From the NCBI GenBank assembly GCA_022774865.1, contig JALFLH010000024.1:21136-85135 (forward strand): a stretch of DNA of 64,000 bases, written 5' to 3'. The position numbers and the translations under genes are program-made. The notes below the pieces were generated by a model. It saw nothing but the letters and a program-made list of their open reading frames with translations. It did not search any database and was not told the DNA's origin. Shown piece by piece: positions 32,139-40,166 of the stretch. The DNA comes from Clostridiales bacterium. GTDB lineage: Bacteria > Bacillota > Clostridia > Oscillospirales > Oscillospiraceae. How positions within the stretch are numbered: the stretch's first letter is position 1; each line of letters starts with the position of its first letter.

Positions 32139-33257
32139 ATGAAAAGGTTCACAATATCTCTGATCGTTTTTTCGATGATTTGCATCTTTTTTTCGTCTTG
32201 TGTTTCAAAACCAGGTGATAGTTTGGACACCTCTGGATTCGATACCGATTTCATAGAATTACAGCAGCTCATGTTGCCGGAGACCGCGGATGATGAGGTT
32301 TTACAAATATTGGACGCCTGCGGAACAGACATTCTTTGCGCCGTTCAGAAAAAGCATACAAAAGAAATGACCGATTATGTTGTTACACAGCGGATTCTGA
32401 TTTTTGATGCCGCTGCAAATGACACGATAATCGAGTGGATTCCTGAGAATGCGGGGTATTATTTTTCGGGCGCGCTCTGCGCAAGAGATGAAGCGATAAT
32501 AGCCAGTGCGATAGATTACCAGAATTCGTTTTATTCTCAATATGGCATCACTTATTTCGGTGCAGATCAGACTATGGTGTACACAATGTCGGGCGAAATC
32601 CAATACTTAAGAGGGCTGGAAGATGGTTCGGCTGTATTCAGTTATGTTGATGAGGATGGAACGTGCGGCACTGGTAGAGTTGATAAAACTGAATGCCAAA
32701 AACTGCTGACATGGGAGATGACTGATCAAGGGACTGACTCTGCGGGCTTACTTACCACTTGGAAAAACAATTACAGTTATGTGATTTCTCAGGATGAAAC
32801 ACTTTGTCTATTGGCCGCAGATGCAGACGGAATACAAAAGAAGATCAAGTTGGAGTATTCCCATGAACGATTGGATTCCTGCTGTATCACATCACGGGGA
32901 ATTCTGGCATGTATCTCTGAAGACGAAGGAACAGAAGACGCACACAGAAGTCTGAGACTCTATTCTGATCAGGATCAGGATACTTTGCAGTTGCCGCTGT
33001 CTCCTGAAAAAGCGCTATACAGAATTTGCTTCAGTGAAACTACAGGTTTGGCAGTAGATCGCAATTGGAATATTCATCTCATCACTTTGGATGGGGATCA
33101 ATTGGGTTGCCGGAAAATAGGCGGTCTTTCTGATACGATTGATGCGTATGATGGAACAAGGGTAGCTCCATTCGTATCTGGTAATGATACTTTTGTCCTT
33201 TACTTCGAAGCAGAACATGTTCTGCTGATGATTAAAACGGCAAATATGACGCAATAA
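32139..33257 (+). CDS. lipoprotein of unknown function, AT-rich
   Basis: This is a 372-residue exported lipoprotein with ATG 32139 behind GGAGGGGAG. Its lipobox is IFFSSC. The mature protein has repeated beta-hairpin-like stretches (GYYFSGALCARDEAIIAS, YSYVISQDETLCLLAAD, ISEDEGTEDAH, NIHLITLDGDQLGC), compatible with a beta-propeller; this is judged by eye only. The gene is markedly AT-richer than its neighbours and uses more A/T-ending codons, a sign of recent transfer. No family was recognised. Confidence 0.7.
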   Translation: MKRFTISLIVFSMICIFFSSCVSKPGDSLDTSGFDTDFIELQQLMLPETADDEVLQILDACGTDILCAVQKKHTKEMTDYVVTQRILIFDAAANDTIIEWIPENAGYYFSGALCARDEAIIASAIDYQNSFYSQYGITYFGADQTMVYTMSGEIQYLRGLEDGSAVFSYVDEDGTCGTGRVDKTECQKLLTWEMTDQGTDSAGLLTTWKNNYSYVISQDETLCLLAADADGIQKKIKLEYSHERLDSCCITSRGILACISEDEGTEDAHRSLRLYSDQDQDTLQLPLSPEKALYRICFSETTGLAVDRNWNIHLITLDGDQLGCRKIGGLSDTIDAYDGTRVAPFVSGNDTFVLYFEAEHVLLMIKTANMTQ

Positions 33258-33472
33258 AAGATCACGGAGACAGAAGCCGGAAGGGGCGAGCCCAATGGGC
33301 TAAAATGACAAATGCGTTTGAGAAGCATACTGATTCTCAACATGGAACAGATTAATGCAGGAAATTGTATTATGCGTTTGTCCTCTGCGGCCGCACTGCT
33401 TTTTGCAGATCTGAGGATTACCCTGATTCTTTTACCCTGGCTGATAGATGCGTGGAAGAATGCGCAGGTTAC
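33258..33472. other. intergenic stretch without a convincing gene
   Basis: A plus-strand frame of 66 codons (33312-33512) exists but runs through the terminator, has no ribosome-binding site and no recognisable content. AGCCC-AAT-GGGCT at 33290-33302 is a short inverted repeat without T-tract. I see nothing else. Confidence 0.5.
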
Positions 33473-33504
33473 AAAAACCGGGCTGCTGCGGCAGCCCGGT
33501 TTTT
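33473..33504. terminator. bidirectional terminator between the lipoprotein and exonuclease III genes
   Basis: AAAAACCGGGCTGC-TGCG-GCAGCCCGGTTTTT, a 14-bp perfect stem. Confidence 0.9.
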
Positions 33505-33508
33505 GCGG

Positions 33509-34264
33509 TTAAATATCCAATTCCAGCCCCACGGGGCAGTGGTCGGAGCCCATGACCTCGCTGTAAATGGGCGTGGACATAATTTTGTCCTTCAACCGGT
33601 CGGACACCAGAAAGTAGTCGATGCGCCAGCCCGCGTTTTTCTCCCGGGCCTTGAACATGTAGCTCCACCAGGTATAGGCCCCGGTTTCCTCCGGGTGCAG
33701 GTGGCGGAAGGTGTCCGTAAAGCCGCAGGCAAGGGTTTTGGTGAAGCTCTCCCGCTCCTGGTCGGAAAAGCCCGCGTTGCCCCGGTTGGAGGCGGGGTTT
33801 TTCAGGTCAATCTCCTGATGGGCAACGTTCAGGTCGCCGCAGACGATCACGGGTTTCTCCTGATCCAACCCGGCGAGATACCCCCGGAAAGCCTCGTCCC
33901 ACTCCATCCGGTGGCCGATCCGGGCCAGCTCCCGCTGGGCGTTGGGGGTGTAGCAGGTGGCAAGGAAAAACGCCGGGTATTCCAGGGTAATCATGCGTCC
34001 CTCCGTGTCCAGCTCCGGCACCCCTATGCCGTAGCGGACGGAAAGGGGCGTGTGCTTTGTAAAGATGGCAGTGCCGGAGTAGCCCTTTTTCTCGGCGTAG
34101 TTCCAGTATTGTTCGTAGCCGGGAAGCTCCAGCGCAATCTGTCCTGCCTGGAGCTTCGTCTCCTGCAGACAGAAAAAGTCGGCGTTCAGGGTATTAAAGG
34201 TTTCCTGCCAGCCCTTGCCCATGCAGGCGCGCAGGCCGTTTACATTCCATGAAACAAATTTCAT
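33509..34264 (-). CDS. xth: exodeoxyribonuclease III
   Basis: This is a 251-residue AP endonuclease/3'-exonuclease of the EEP fold; ATG 34264 lies behind CAGGAGG. It shows KFVSWNVNGLRA, the metal ligand in FCLQETKLQ, CGDLNVAHQEIDLKNP, and SDHCPVGLEL at the end with the catalytic Asp-His. It repairs abasic sites and removes 3' blocks. The XthA/ExoA subfamily is clear. It is 15 bp downstream of the GerMN lipoprotein gene and could be read with it. Confidence 0.95.
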   Translation of the reverse strand: MKFVSWNVNGLRACMGKGWQETFNTLNADFFCLQETKLQAGQIALELPGYEQYWNYAEKKGYSGTAIFTKHTPLSVRYGIGVPELDTEGRMITLEYPAFFLATCYTPNAQRELARIGHRMEWDEAFRGYLAGLDQEKPVIVCGDLNVAHQEIDLKNPASNRGNAGFSDQERESFTKTLACGFTDTFRHLHPEETGAYTWWSYMFKAREKNAGWRIDYFLVSDRLKDKIMSTPIYSEVMGSDHCPVGLELDI

Positions 34265-34279
34265 TTTTTCCTCCTGTCG

Positions 34280-34807
34280 TCATTCCGCCGGAACGGTTTC
34301 CGACGGCGCCGTAACGGTGTCCTCCAAAAGCAGGGAGCGCTCGTCCAGAATCAGATTGACGGCGGCTTTTCCATCGGAGGCGGCGGCTTCCATATGAACC
34401 TGTTCCACGCCGGCCAGCGCCATACAGGTTCTGGCCAGACAGGCGCAGGCGGTGGTCAGCTCCATGTCCTTCAGCGCGGCGAAATGCTCATCCAGAATGA
34501 CGTGCAGCGTGGTTCCGTTCCGGTTGATGCCGACGAGCCTGCACCCGGCCGGGAAGGGAGAGACAAGCCCGTCATCCAGCGGCCCCCGCAGATACAGGGA
34601 AAGCAGATAAAACAGATCGTTGTTCCGCCCGGAGATTTCCCGCTCCTCCGGGACGATGACGCCGCCCTCGGGATGAGCCTGCAGCTCGCTGCTCTGCCGC
34701 CGGTAGAAAAACGTAACCGGCGCTTTCCAGCCGCTGCGTTCCAGCGAGCAGCCGGCGATGGAAAGCAGCAGGCACAGCGCCGCCAGCAACGGGATGGCTT
34801 TTTTCAT
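34280..34807 (-). CDS. GerMN-domain lipoprotein
   Basis: This is a 175-residue lipoprotein with lipobox LLLSIAGC. The mature part starts VTFFYRRQSSE and contains FYLLSLYLRGPLDDGLVSPFP, then LVGINRNGTTLHVILDEHF, the GerMN pattern known from the germination protein GerM and from lipoprotein LpqB. It would act at the outer face of the membrane. Its ATG overlaps the histidine-kinase stop (ATGA), so it is made with the kinase and may be its sensor partner, as LpqB is with MtrB in actinobacteria. That last step is inference. Confidence 0.85.
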   Translation of the reverse strand: MKKAIPLLAALCLLLSIAGCSLERSGWKAPVTFFYRRQSSELQAHPEGGVIVPEEREISGRNNDLFYLLSLYLRGPLDDGLVSPFPAGCRLVGINRNGTTLHVILDEHFAALKDMELTTACACLARTCMALAGVEQVHMEAAASDGKAAVNLILDERSLLLEDTVTAPSETVPAE

Positions 34808-36246
34808 GGCGTATCCTCCTCGGTGTCAAAAACGGGAAAACGGACGGTGAAGGTGGTTCCCTTTCCCACCTGGGATTCCACTGCAATCTGCCCTCTGCTG
34901 CGCTGGACAATGGAGCGGACGATTGCCAGCCCCAACCCGCTTCCACCGGTGGCGCGGGAACGGGCTTTGTCCACCCGGTAAAACCGCTCAAAGATGTGAT
35001 CCAGCGCCTCCTGCGGAATTCCCATGCCCGTATCGGCCACCCGCAGTACGGCGTTGTCCGCCTCCCGCAGCAGCGAAACCGAGAGCTTGCCCCCGGGGAC
35101 GCTGTACTTGATGCCGTTTTCCACCAGATTGAAGATGATCTGGTAAAGGTCATCCTCCAGAATGAGAATGGGACAGTCCTGTTCCAGATGGGTCTCAATG
35201 GTGATGCTGTTCTGCTTGGCAATTGCGGAGAGCATCCGAACGACCCGGTTTACGGTGGGCGCCATGGTGATGATTTCACATTCGGCGTCCTGCTCCCGCC
35301 CGTCCACCCGGGTCAGCGCCAGCAGTTTGGCGGTCGTCCGGTTCAGGCGGTCCGCCTCGTTGCCGATGTCGCCCACGAATTCCCGCACGGTATCCATGTC
35401 CATGTCGTTCTGCAGAATGGAATCTGCCAGCAGCTTGATGGAGGCCAGCGGCGTTTTCAGCTCGTGGGATGCATCGGAGACAAAACGGCTGCGTTTCTGC
35501 TCGGAGGTGCGGAGCCGTTCCATCAGATCGTTGAATTCATCGCCCAGAAATGTCAGCTCATCGTGGCCGCCCAGACTGACCTTTTTGGTGTAGTCGCCCT
35601 GCTGGATGGTTCGCATGGAGGCCATAATCTGCCGGATGCGCCGGGAAAATGTGTTGGAAAAGGCAAGGGAGAACACGATGACCAGAAATTCCAGAATCAG
35701 CGTAATGCGCAGAATGGTATTCTGCAGGGAACGGATCAGATTGCCCTGATCGGTGTCGTATTCCATCATGTACACGCACCCGACGGTGATGCCGTAGGAG
35801 ACGATGGGGGTGGCGGCGTGGGACTGGATGGTGCCGTCCCGGTACTGGTACCGGCAGGTGAACACGTCGTTTCCCTCCAGCGCCAGAACGATTTCGGGCA
35901 GCAGCGCATAATGCCCCTGCCCGGCGGCGGTGTCAAAGATCATCTGCCCGCTCTGATCGGTGACGATCAGCCGGGTGACCTTCAGACTGCCGAGCTGCTC
36001 CACGGTATTGGAAACCGTGGTGGGATTGAGTATTTCCAGCTTGGAAATCTCGTCCGATGCAAGCTGGCATTTTTCAATCATGGATCGCTTGCTCTGGTAG
36101 AAAATGTTCTGACTGGATTTGGAGCAGTACAGATTCAAAACCAGCAGGGCGACCAGTGTGATGAGCACATACCCCAGCGCGTAGCGAAGCTGGGAATTGG
36201 TATACCGGCGGGAAACCGGCGATTCATTTTCTGAAATAATAGCCAA
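34804..36246 (-). CDS. sensor histidine kinase (HAMP, HisKA, HATPase_c)
   Basis: This is a 480-residue kinase using TTG 36246, the first possible start after an in-frame stop. TM1 is at ~23-41 and TM2 at ~181-197, with an extracellular sensor domain (about 140 residues) between them. HAMP is at ~197-248, and phospho-acceptor His261 lies in SHELKTPLAS. The ATP domain has DTGMGIPQEALDHIFERFYR and GGSGLGLAIV. It overlaps the response-regulator gene by 23 nt and the GerMN gene by 4 nt. The architecture is like WalK/PhoR but without PAS. Confidence 0.92.
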   Translation of the reverse strand: MAIISENESPVSRRYTNSQLRYALGYVLITLVALLVLNLYCSKSSQNIFYQSKRSMIEKCQLASDEISKLEILNPTTVSNTVEQLGSLKVTRLIVTDQSGQMIFDTAAGQGHYALLPEIVLALEGNDVFTCRYQYRDGTIQSHAATPIVSYGITVGCVYMMEYDTDQGNLIRSLQNTILRITLILEFLVIVFSLAFSNTFSRRIRQIMASMRTIQQGDYTKKVSLGGHDELTFLGDEFNDLMERLRTSEQKRSRFVSDASHELKTPLASIKLLADSILQNDMDMDTVREFVGDIGNEADRLNRTTAKLLALTRVDGREQDAECEIITMAPTVNRVVRMLSAIAKQNSITIETHLEQDCPILILEDDLYQIIFNLVENGIKYSVPGGKLSVSLLREADNAVLRVADTGMGIPQEALDHIFERFYRVDKARSRATGGSGLGLAIVRSIVQRSRGQIAVESQVGKGTTFTVRFPVFDTEEDTP

Positions 36247-36913
36247 CGCCCCACTTCGTTAAAATATATTTGGGTTCCGCCGGGTTCTCCTCCAGCTTCT
36301 CCCGGAGCCTGCGGATGTGGACATCCACGGTGCGGATGTCGCTGCGGTATTCGTAGGTCCAAATGGTGTCCAGCAGCGTTTCCCGGGAATAGACCCGGTT
36401 GGGGTTGCGCATCAAAAATTCGATCACATCGAATTCTTTGGCGGTCAGGTCGGTCAGAACGCCGGAACGGTACGCGTTTCGGGCATCCAGATCCAGCGTA
36501 ATGGAGCCGACGGTGAGGGTGTTGCTCTGAACCGGTTCTTCCTTTCCGCCGCGGCTGCCCGCCCGGCGGAGCAGCGCCCGAATCCGGGCTTTCAGCTCCA
36601 AAATGTTGAAGGGCTTGGTCAGGTAATCGTCCACGCCGTGGTCAAAGCCCAGAAGCTTATCCATATCGTCGGTTTTGGCGGTGAGCATAATGATCGGCAC
36701 ATCGGAAAATTCCCGAATCACGCTGCAGGCGGTCAGGCCATCCATTTCCGGCATCATCACATCCAGCACCACCAGATCGGGGTTCTGCTCCTTTACCAGC
36801 GCGACAGCCTGTGTGCCGGTGGAGCCGGTGATAACCTCGTAGCCTTCATTCTGCAAATTAAAGCGGATGCCTTTTACCAGCAGCGCTTCATCGTCCACAA
36901 CCAGTATTTTCAT
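36224..36913 (-). CDS. response regulator, OmpR/PhoB family
   Basis: This is a 229-residue protein with ATG 36913 behind GGGAGGT. The receiver domain has acidic residues in LVVDDE, phospho-acceptor D51 in LVVLDVMMPEMDG, and Lys in YLTKPFNILEL. The C-terminal winged helix has LTAKEFDVIEFLMRNPNRVYSRETLL and ends TKWGVGYYFRK. It partners the kinase encoded next. The ATG overlaps the stop of the comEA-like gene by 4 nt, which makes a four-gene translationally linked operon. Confidence 0.95.
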   Translation of the reverse strand: MKILVVDDEALLVKGIRFNLQNEGYEVITGSTGTQAVALVKEQNPDLVVLDVMMPEMDGLTACSVIREFSDVPIIMLTAKTDDMDKLLGFDHGVDDYLTKPFNILELKARIRALLRRAGSRGGKEEPVQSNTLTVGSITLDLDARNAYRSGVLTDLTAKEFDVIEFLMRNPNRVYSRETLLDTIWTYEYRSDIRTVDVHIRRLREKLEENPAEPKYILTKWGVGYYFRK

Positions 36914-37284
36914 GATGTACCTCCCGTTGTCACATAATCCCAGATATCTTCCAGCTTCTTTTCTCCGATTCCGCTCACCATCCCCAGCTCGCCCACGGAG
37001 CGGAAGGGGCCATTGGCCTCCCGGTAGTCAATGATCCGCTGCGCCAGCACGGGCCCGATGCCGGGCAGCGACTGAAGCTGAGCGGCGGTTGCCGTGTTGA
37101 TGTTGACGATTTCCGGCTGCGCAGCTTCGGTTCCGGCGGAGGCAGTAACCTCTGTGCCGGCCGTCGCGGCGGGCAGCGCCCGAATCTGCACCGGAACCCG
37201 GCCCAAATTTCTGCCGATGAAAAAGCCGGACAGAAAACCGGCGAAGATGCAGGTGATCAGAAGCAGAAGATGTGGTTTTTTCAT
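36910..37284 (-). CDS. ComEA-like helix-hairpin-helix protein
   Basis: This is a 124-residue protein; ATG 37284 lies behind GGGAGGC. It has an N-terminal membrane anchor (LLLLITCIFAGFLSGFFIG), an Ala/Thr-rich linker and the ComEA C-terminal HhH2 domain (VNINTATAAQLQSLPGIGPVLAQRII, then SGIGEKKLEDIWDYV). ComEA binds incoming DNA at the membrane. comEC is absent here and the gene instead leads a two-component operon, which is unusual. A DNA-binding membrane protein with a different role is possible. Confidence 0.88.
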   Translation of the reverse strand: MKKPHLLLLITCIFAGFLSGFFIGRNLGRVPVQIRALPAATAGTEVTASAGTEAAQPEIVNINTATAAQLQSLPGIGPVLAQRIIDYREANGPFRSVGELGMVSGIGEKKLEDIWDYVTTGGTS

Positions 37285-37302
37285 GGGAATTTGCCTCCCG
37301 CA

Positions 37303-37331
37303 TTGACTATAGGGGGAAAAGCTGGTATAAT
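37303..37331 (+). promoter_or_regulatory. sigma-A promoter of the carboxypeptidase-like gene
   Basis: TTGACT (37303-37308), 17 nt, TATAAT (37326-37331). The transcript would start at about 37338 and pass through the opposing promoter at 37353-37381. Confidence 0.8.
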
Positions 37332-37352
37332 ACAAACCAAATATCATTTGTT

Positions 37353-37381
37353 ATTATACACGACTTTTTCCCGTCGGACAA
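37353..37381 (-). promoter_or_regulatory. sigma-A promoter of the comEA/two-component operon
   Basis: On the minus strand: TTGTCC (37381-37376), 17 nt, TATAAT (37358-37353). The transcript would start at about 37346, facing the plus-strand promoter. Confidence 0.7.
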
Positions 37382-37387
37382 GTCCGA
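37374..37387. promoter_or_regulatory. palindrome over the -35 box of the comEA operon promoter
   Basis: TCGGAC-AA-GTCCGA, a perfect 6-bp inverted repeat covering the minus-strand -35. Candidate operator, or an RNA hairpin in the plus-strand leader. Confidence 0.45.
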
Positions 37388-37410
37388 TGATTCCGCTTTG
37401 AGGTAGAAAT

Positions 37411-38877
37411 ATGAAAAAATTCTTCGGAATACACCTGCTGCTCTGTCTGGCACTGCTGCTGGAAATGCTGGGTATGCCGGTATCCGCCACCCAGACTGGC
37501 ACTTCGCCGCAGGAAACGCTGCCCGCGGCCGGTGACACCGCGTTCGGAACCGCCACGGTAACCAGCGGCTGCCGTACCCTGGACGGAATGGTTCCGCTGG
37601 GCGGCAGCACCGCGTTCCTGAAATCCGCACAGGCCGCTTTCATCTACGAGCAGAACACCGGCACGGTCATGTATGCCTACAACCCGGACATCACCCTTTC
37701 TCCCGGCGCACTGACCAAGCTGATGACGGCAATTGTGGCCATTGAAAACGGCAATCTGTCCGATCAGGTGACCATCAGCACCGCCAATTACAATACGCTG
37801 CCTGCCGGAGCCATCAACGCCAAGCTGAAAAACGGCGAGGTGCTCACGCTGGAGGATCTGCTGTACTGCATGATTCTGAAGATGGCCAATGACGCGGCCA
37901 TTTCCATTGCCGAGCATATCGCCGGTTCAGAAGCCGCGTTTGTGGACATGATGAACAGTCTGGCCAGATCCATCGGCTGCACCGGAACGGTGTTCACCAA
38001 CTGCCATGGCATCAGCGCCACCGGGCAGTACACCACAGCCCGGGATCTGGTGCGCATTTACCAGTATGCCATGAAAAACAGCGAGTTCAGCACCCTGCTC
38101 GGCGCGAAAAGCTACACCGTGCCGGCAAACGACAAATCTGAGAAACGGGATCTGGTCACGAATAACTTCCTGCTGGAACAGCTCAACGTCACAAAGTATA
38201 TTGATGACCGGGTCACCGGAGGCTTCGCCACCTATACCAGCAGCTCCGGCGCGTCTCTGGCCTGCACCGCACAGGATGACGGCCTGTCTCTGATTCTGAT
38301 TGTGCTTGGCTGCTCCCGCACCTATAATTCAAAGGGTTCTGTCAGCTACTATGGCAACTATGATGAGATGTGGGATATGCTGGAGTTTGCCTTTGATAAT
38401 TATCGGGTGTGCCGTCTGCTCCACGAGGGGCAGGCGTGGAGCCAGTTTACGGTGGCGAACGGCGAGAATCAGGTGGTAGGGCAGACCAACACCGCAATGG
38501 ACGTGGTGCTGCCAAAAGACGCTACAACCAAAAATCTGATTCTGAAGTATAGTGTAGAGGGCGGCGGTCTGACAGCACCGATTCAAAAGGGACAGAAGAT
38601 CGCCACGATGCAGATATCCTACCAGAATTCCTATGTGGCGGAGACCGAGCTGTTTGCCATGTCCGCTGTCCGGTCGGTGACGGATGAAAAGCTGCAGATT
38701 CAGAGCGCGACGCGGGATGATTCCAATGTTACAGGGGTGCTGTCCTTCGTGGGTATTCTGTGCCTGGTCATACTGATTCCGCTTGTGCTGTATCTGGTGG
38801 TCAACAATGTCCGGCGCGCCGTTGCCAGAAACCGCCGCCGCCGCAGAAGAAGAAGCCGGAGGAGGAGCCGCGGATGA
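37411..38877 (+). CDS. D-Ala-D-Ala carboxypeptidase homologue, catalytic motifs lost
   Basis: This is a 488-residue protein of the S11 (PBP5/DacF) family with a signal peptide (LLLCLALLLEMLGMPVSA). The fold signatures are there: AAFIYEQNTGTVMYAYNPD, NGEVLTLEDLLYCMILKMAN and FTNCHGISATGQYTTARDLV. All three active-site motifs are broken: SxxK is ALTK (100-103, no Ser), SxN is MAN (158-160), and KTG is VTG (268-270). A C-terminal transmembrane helix and a tail of mostly Arg (RRRRRRSRRRSRG) follow, unlike the usual amphipathic anchor. It is probably a non-catalytic wall-binding or regulatory protein. The intact paralogue is at 47211. Confidence 0.85.
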   Translation: MKKFFGIHLLLCLALLLEMLGMPVSATQTGTSPQETLPAAGDTAFGTATVTSGCRTLDGMVPLGGSTAFLKSAQAAFIYEQNTGTVMYAYNPDITLSPGALTKLMTAIVAIENGNLSDQVTISTANYNTLPAGAINAKLKNGEVLTLEDLLYCMILKMANDAAISIAEHIAGSEAAFVDMMNSLARSIGCTGTVFTNCHGISATGQYTTARDLVRIYQYAMKNSEFSTLLGAKSYTVPANDKSEKRDLVTNNFLLEQLNVTKYIDDRVTGGFATYTSSSGASLACTAQDDGLSLILIVLGCSRTYNSKGSVSYYGNYDEMWDMLEFAFDNYRVCRLLHEGQAWSQFTVANGENQVVGQTNTAMDVVLPKDATTKNLILKYSVEGGGLTAPIQKGQKIATMQISYQNSYVAETELFAMSAVRSVTDEKLQIQSATRDDSNVTGVLSFVGILCLVILIPLVLYLVVNNVRRAVARNRRRRRRRSRRRSRG

Positions 38878-39437
38878 TGGATTGGGATGCGCTGGAAAAG
38901 ATGTGCATGACCTGCACCGCCTGCGGCCTGTGCGCGACACGGCATCATGTGGTATTCGGCGTCGGCCCCCGGGATGCGGATGTGATGTTTGTGGGAGAAG
39001 GCCCCGGCGAACAGGAGGATCTGCAGGGCGAGCCGTTCGTGGGACCTGCGGGTCATCTGCTGGATGATATGCTGTCTATCATTGACCTGAGCCGGGAAAA
39101 CTGCTATATCGCCAACATTGTCAAATGCCGCCCGCCCCACAACCGGGATCCGCTGGAGACGGAACAGGACGCCTGCATCGGATATCTGCGCAACCAGGTA
39201 GCGCTGATCCGGCCGAAAATCATCGTCTGCCTGGGTCGGATCGCGGCCAAACGGCTGATCAATCCGGATTTTCGCATCACCCGGGAGCATGGAAGCTGGG
39301 TACAGAAGAACGGTGTCTGGATGAGCGCCATTTACCATCCCTCGGCGCTGCTGCGGGATGTGGACAAACGGCCGGAGACATTTGACGATCTGCTTTCCCT
39401 GCGGGAAAAGATCCGTGAAATCCAAGCCAGAATATGA
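38874..39437 (+). CDS. uracil-DNA glycosylase, family 4-like ([4Fe-4S])
   Basis: This is a 187-residue protein; ATG 38874 overlaps the upstream stop (ATGA) behind AGGAGGAGCC. N-terminal Cys residues (CMTCTACGLC), motif GEGPGEQEDLQGEPFVGPAG and a later YHPSALLR match iron-sulfur uracil-DNA glycosylases. IANIVKCRPPHNRDP, with its Cys, and a further Cys in IIVCLGR complete the cluster pattern. It removes uracil from DNA. Its coupling to a cell-wall gene is odd but may be only an operon accident. Confidence 0.9.
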   Translation: MMDWDALEKMCMTCTACGLCATRHHVVFGVGPRDADVMFVGEGPGEQEDLQGEPFVGPAGHLLDDMLSIIDLSRENCYIANIVKCRPPHNRDPLETEQDACIGYLRNQVALIRPKIIVCLGRIAAKRLINPDFRITREHGSWVQKNGVWMSAIYHPSALLRDVDKRPETFDDLLSLREKIREIQARI

Positions 39438-39439
39438 CA

Positions 39440-39470
39440 ATACCGGGCAGCATCGCTGCCCGGTATGTAT
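39440..39470. terminator. terminator between the UDG and TetR genes
   Basis: ATACCGGGCAGC-ATC-GCTGCCCGGTAT, a 12-bp perfect stem followed by GTATTT; useful for both converging genes. Confidence 0.8.
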
Positions 39471-40073
39471 TTACGCTTTCTTCGTTCTTTCCTGGGGCTG
39501 TGTGACGCACCGCTGCATCACCGCAATTACGTGGTCAATGGAATCGGCGCAATCATCGTGGAGCCATTCCGAGGTGATTGCCATCAGTCCATGAACATAG
39601 AAAGCCATGGTATAGGGCCTGTCGGGTTCCGGAATCTGATAGCGTTCCAGAATCGGTAGGAATACATAGCGGAACATTTTGTCGTAGGTTTCGTCAAGCC
39701 GGAGAAAGCTCGCATTTTCCACCGCAGTCTGAAACAGCCGTTTGTGGTCTCGAATATAATTCAAATACGGAGTCAGATATTCCGGCGTTATCAGATTCAG
39801 TTCGTCAAGAGGGCAATCCCGCAGCCGGGAAATCATACTTCGGGTGCTGGCCTTGAAATAGGTCAGAAACTGGCTGCTCATATATTGCATACTTTCATTC
39901 AACAGGTCGCCGATTGTTTCATAATGCAGATAGAAGGTGGAGCGGTTCACGCCCGCTTTTTCGCAGATTTCTTTGACTGAGATATACGCGAAGCTCTTCC
40001 GGCTCAGCAATTCCAGAAAGGCCTCGTCCATGCGGGCTGCGGTGTTAAAATATTTGCTCTCAGACTTATTCAT
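39471..40073 (-). CDS. TetR/AcrR family regulator
   Basis: This is a 200-residue protein; ATG 40073 lies behind a purine-rich AAGGGGGAC site. The N-terminal helix-turn-helix is classic: RMDEAFLELLSRKSFAYISVKEICEKAGVNRSTFYLHYETIGDLL. The C-terminal ~140 residues are an effector-binding domain ending in EWLHDDCADSIDHVIAVMQ. The ligand is unknown. TTACCGGTAA at 40095 lies upstream of its start and may be its operator. Confidence 0.88.
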   Translation of the reverse strand: MNKSESKYFNTAARMDEAFLELLSRKSFAYISVKEICEKAGVNRSTFYLHYETIGDLLNESMQYMSSQFLTYFKASTRSMISRLRDCPLDELNLITPEYLTPYLNYIRDHKRLFQTAVENASFLRLDETYDKMFRYVFLPILERYQIPEPDRPYTMAFYVHGLMAITSEWLHDDCADSIDHVIAVMQRCVTQPQERTKKA

Positions 40074-40094
40074 GAGCGTCCCCCTTTTCCCTCC

Positions 40095-40104
40095 TTACCG
40101 GTAA
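40095..40104. promoter_or_regulatory. palindrome TTACCGGTAA upstream of the tetR gene
   Basis: A perfect 10-bp palindrome 22 bp before the TetR start. The eight bases CCGGTAAG on its minus strand recur at 40557-40550, at the likely -10 region of the 116-residue membrane-protein gene. Confidence 0.45.
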
Positions 40105-40166
40105 CCATGCAAAGCGTCTTTTCAGCGGTGACAGCCCTGGCACCATATTATCTGCCGCTTGGCTTA

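Noticed and set aside
33312..33512. 66-codon frame after the AT-rich lipoprotein
   Set aside because: It crosses the bidirectional terminator, has no RBS and no similarity I recognise.
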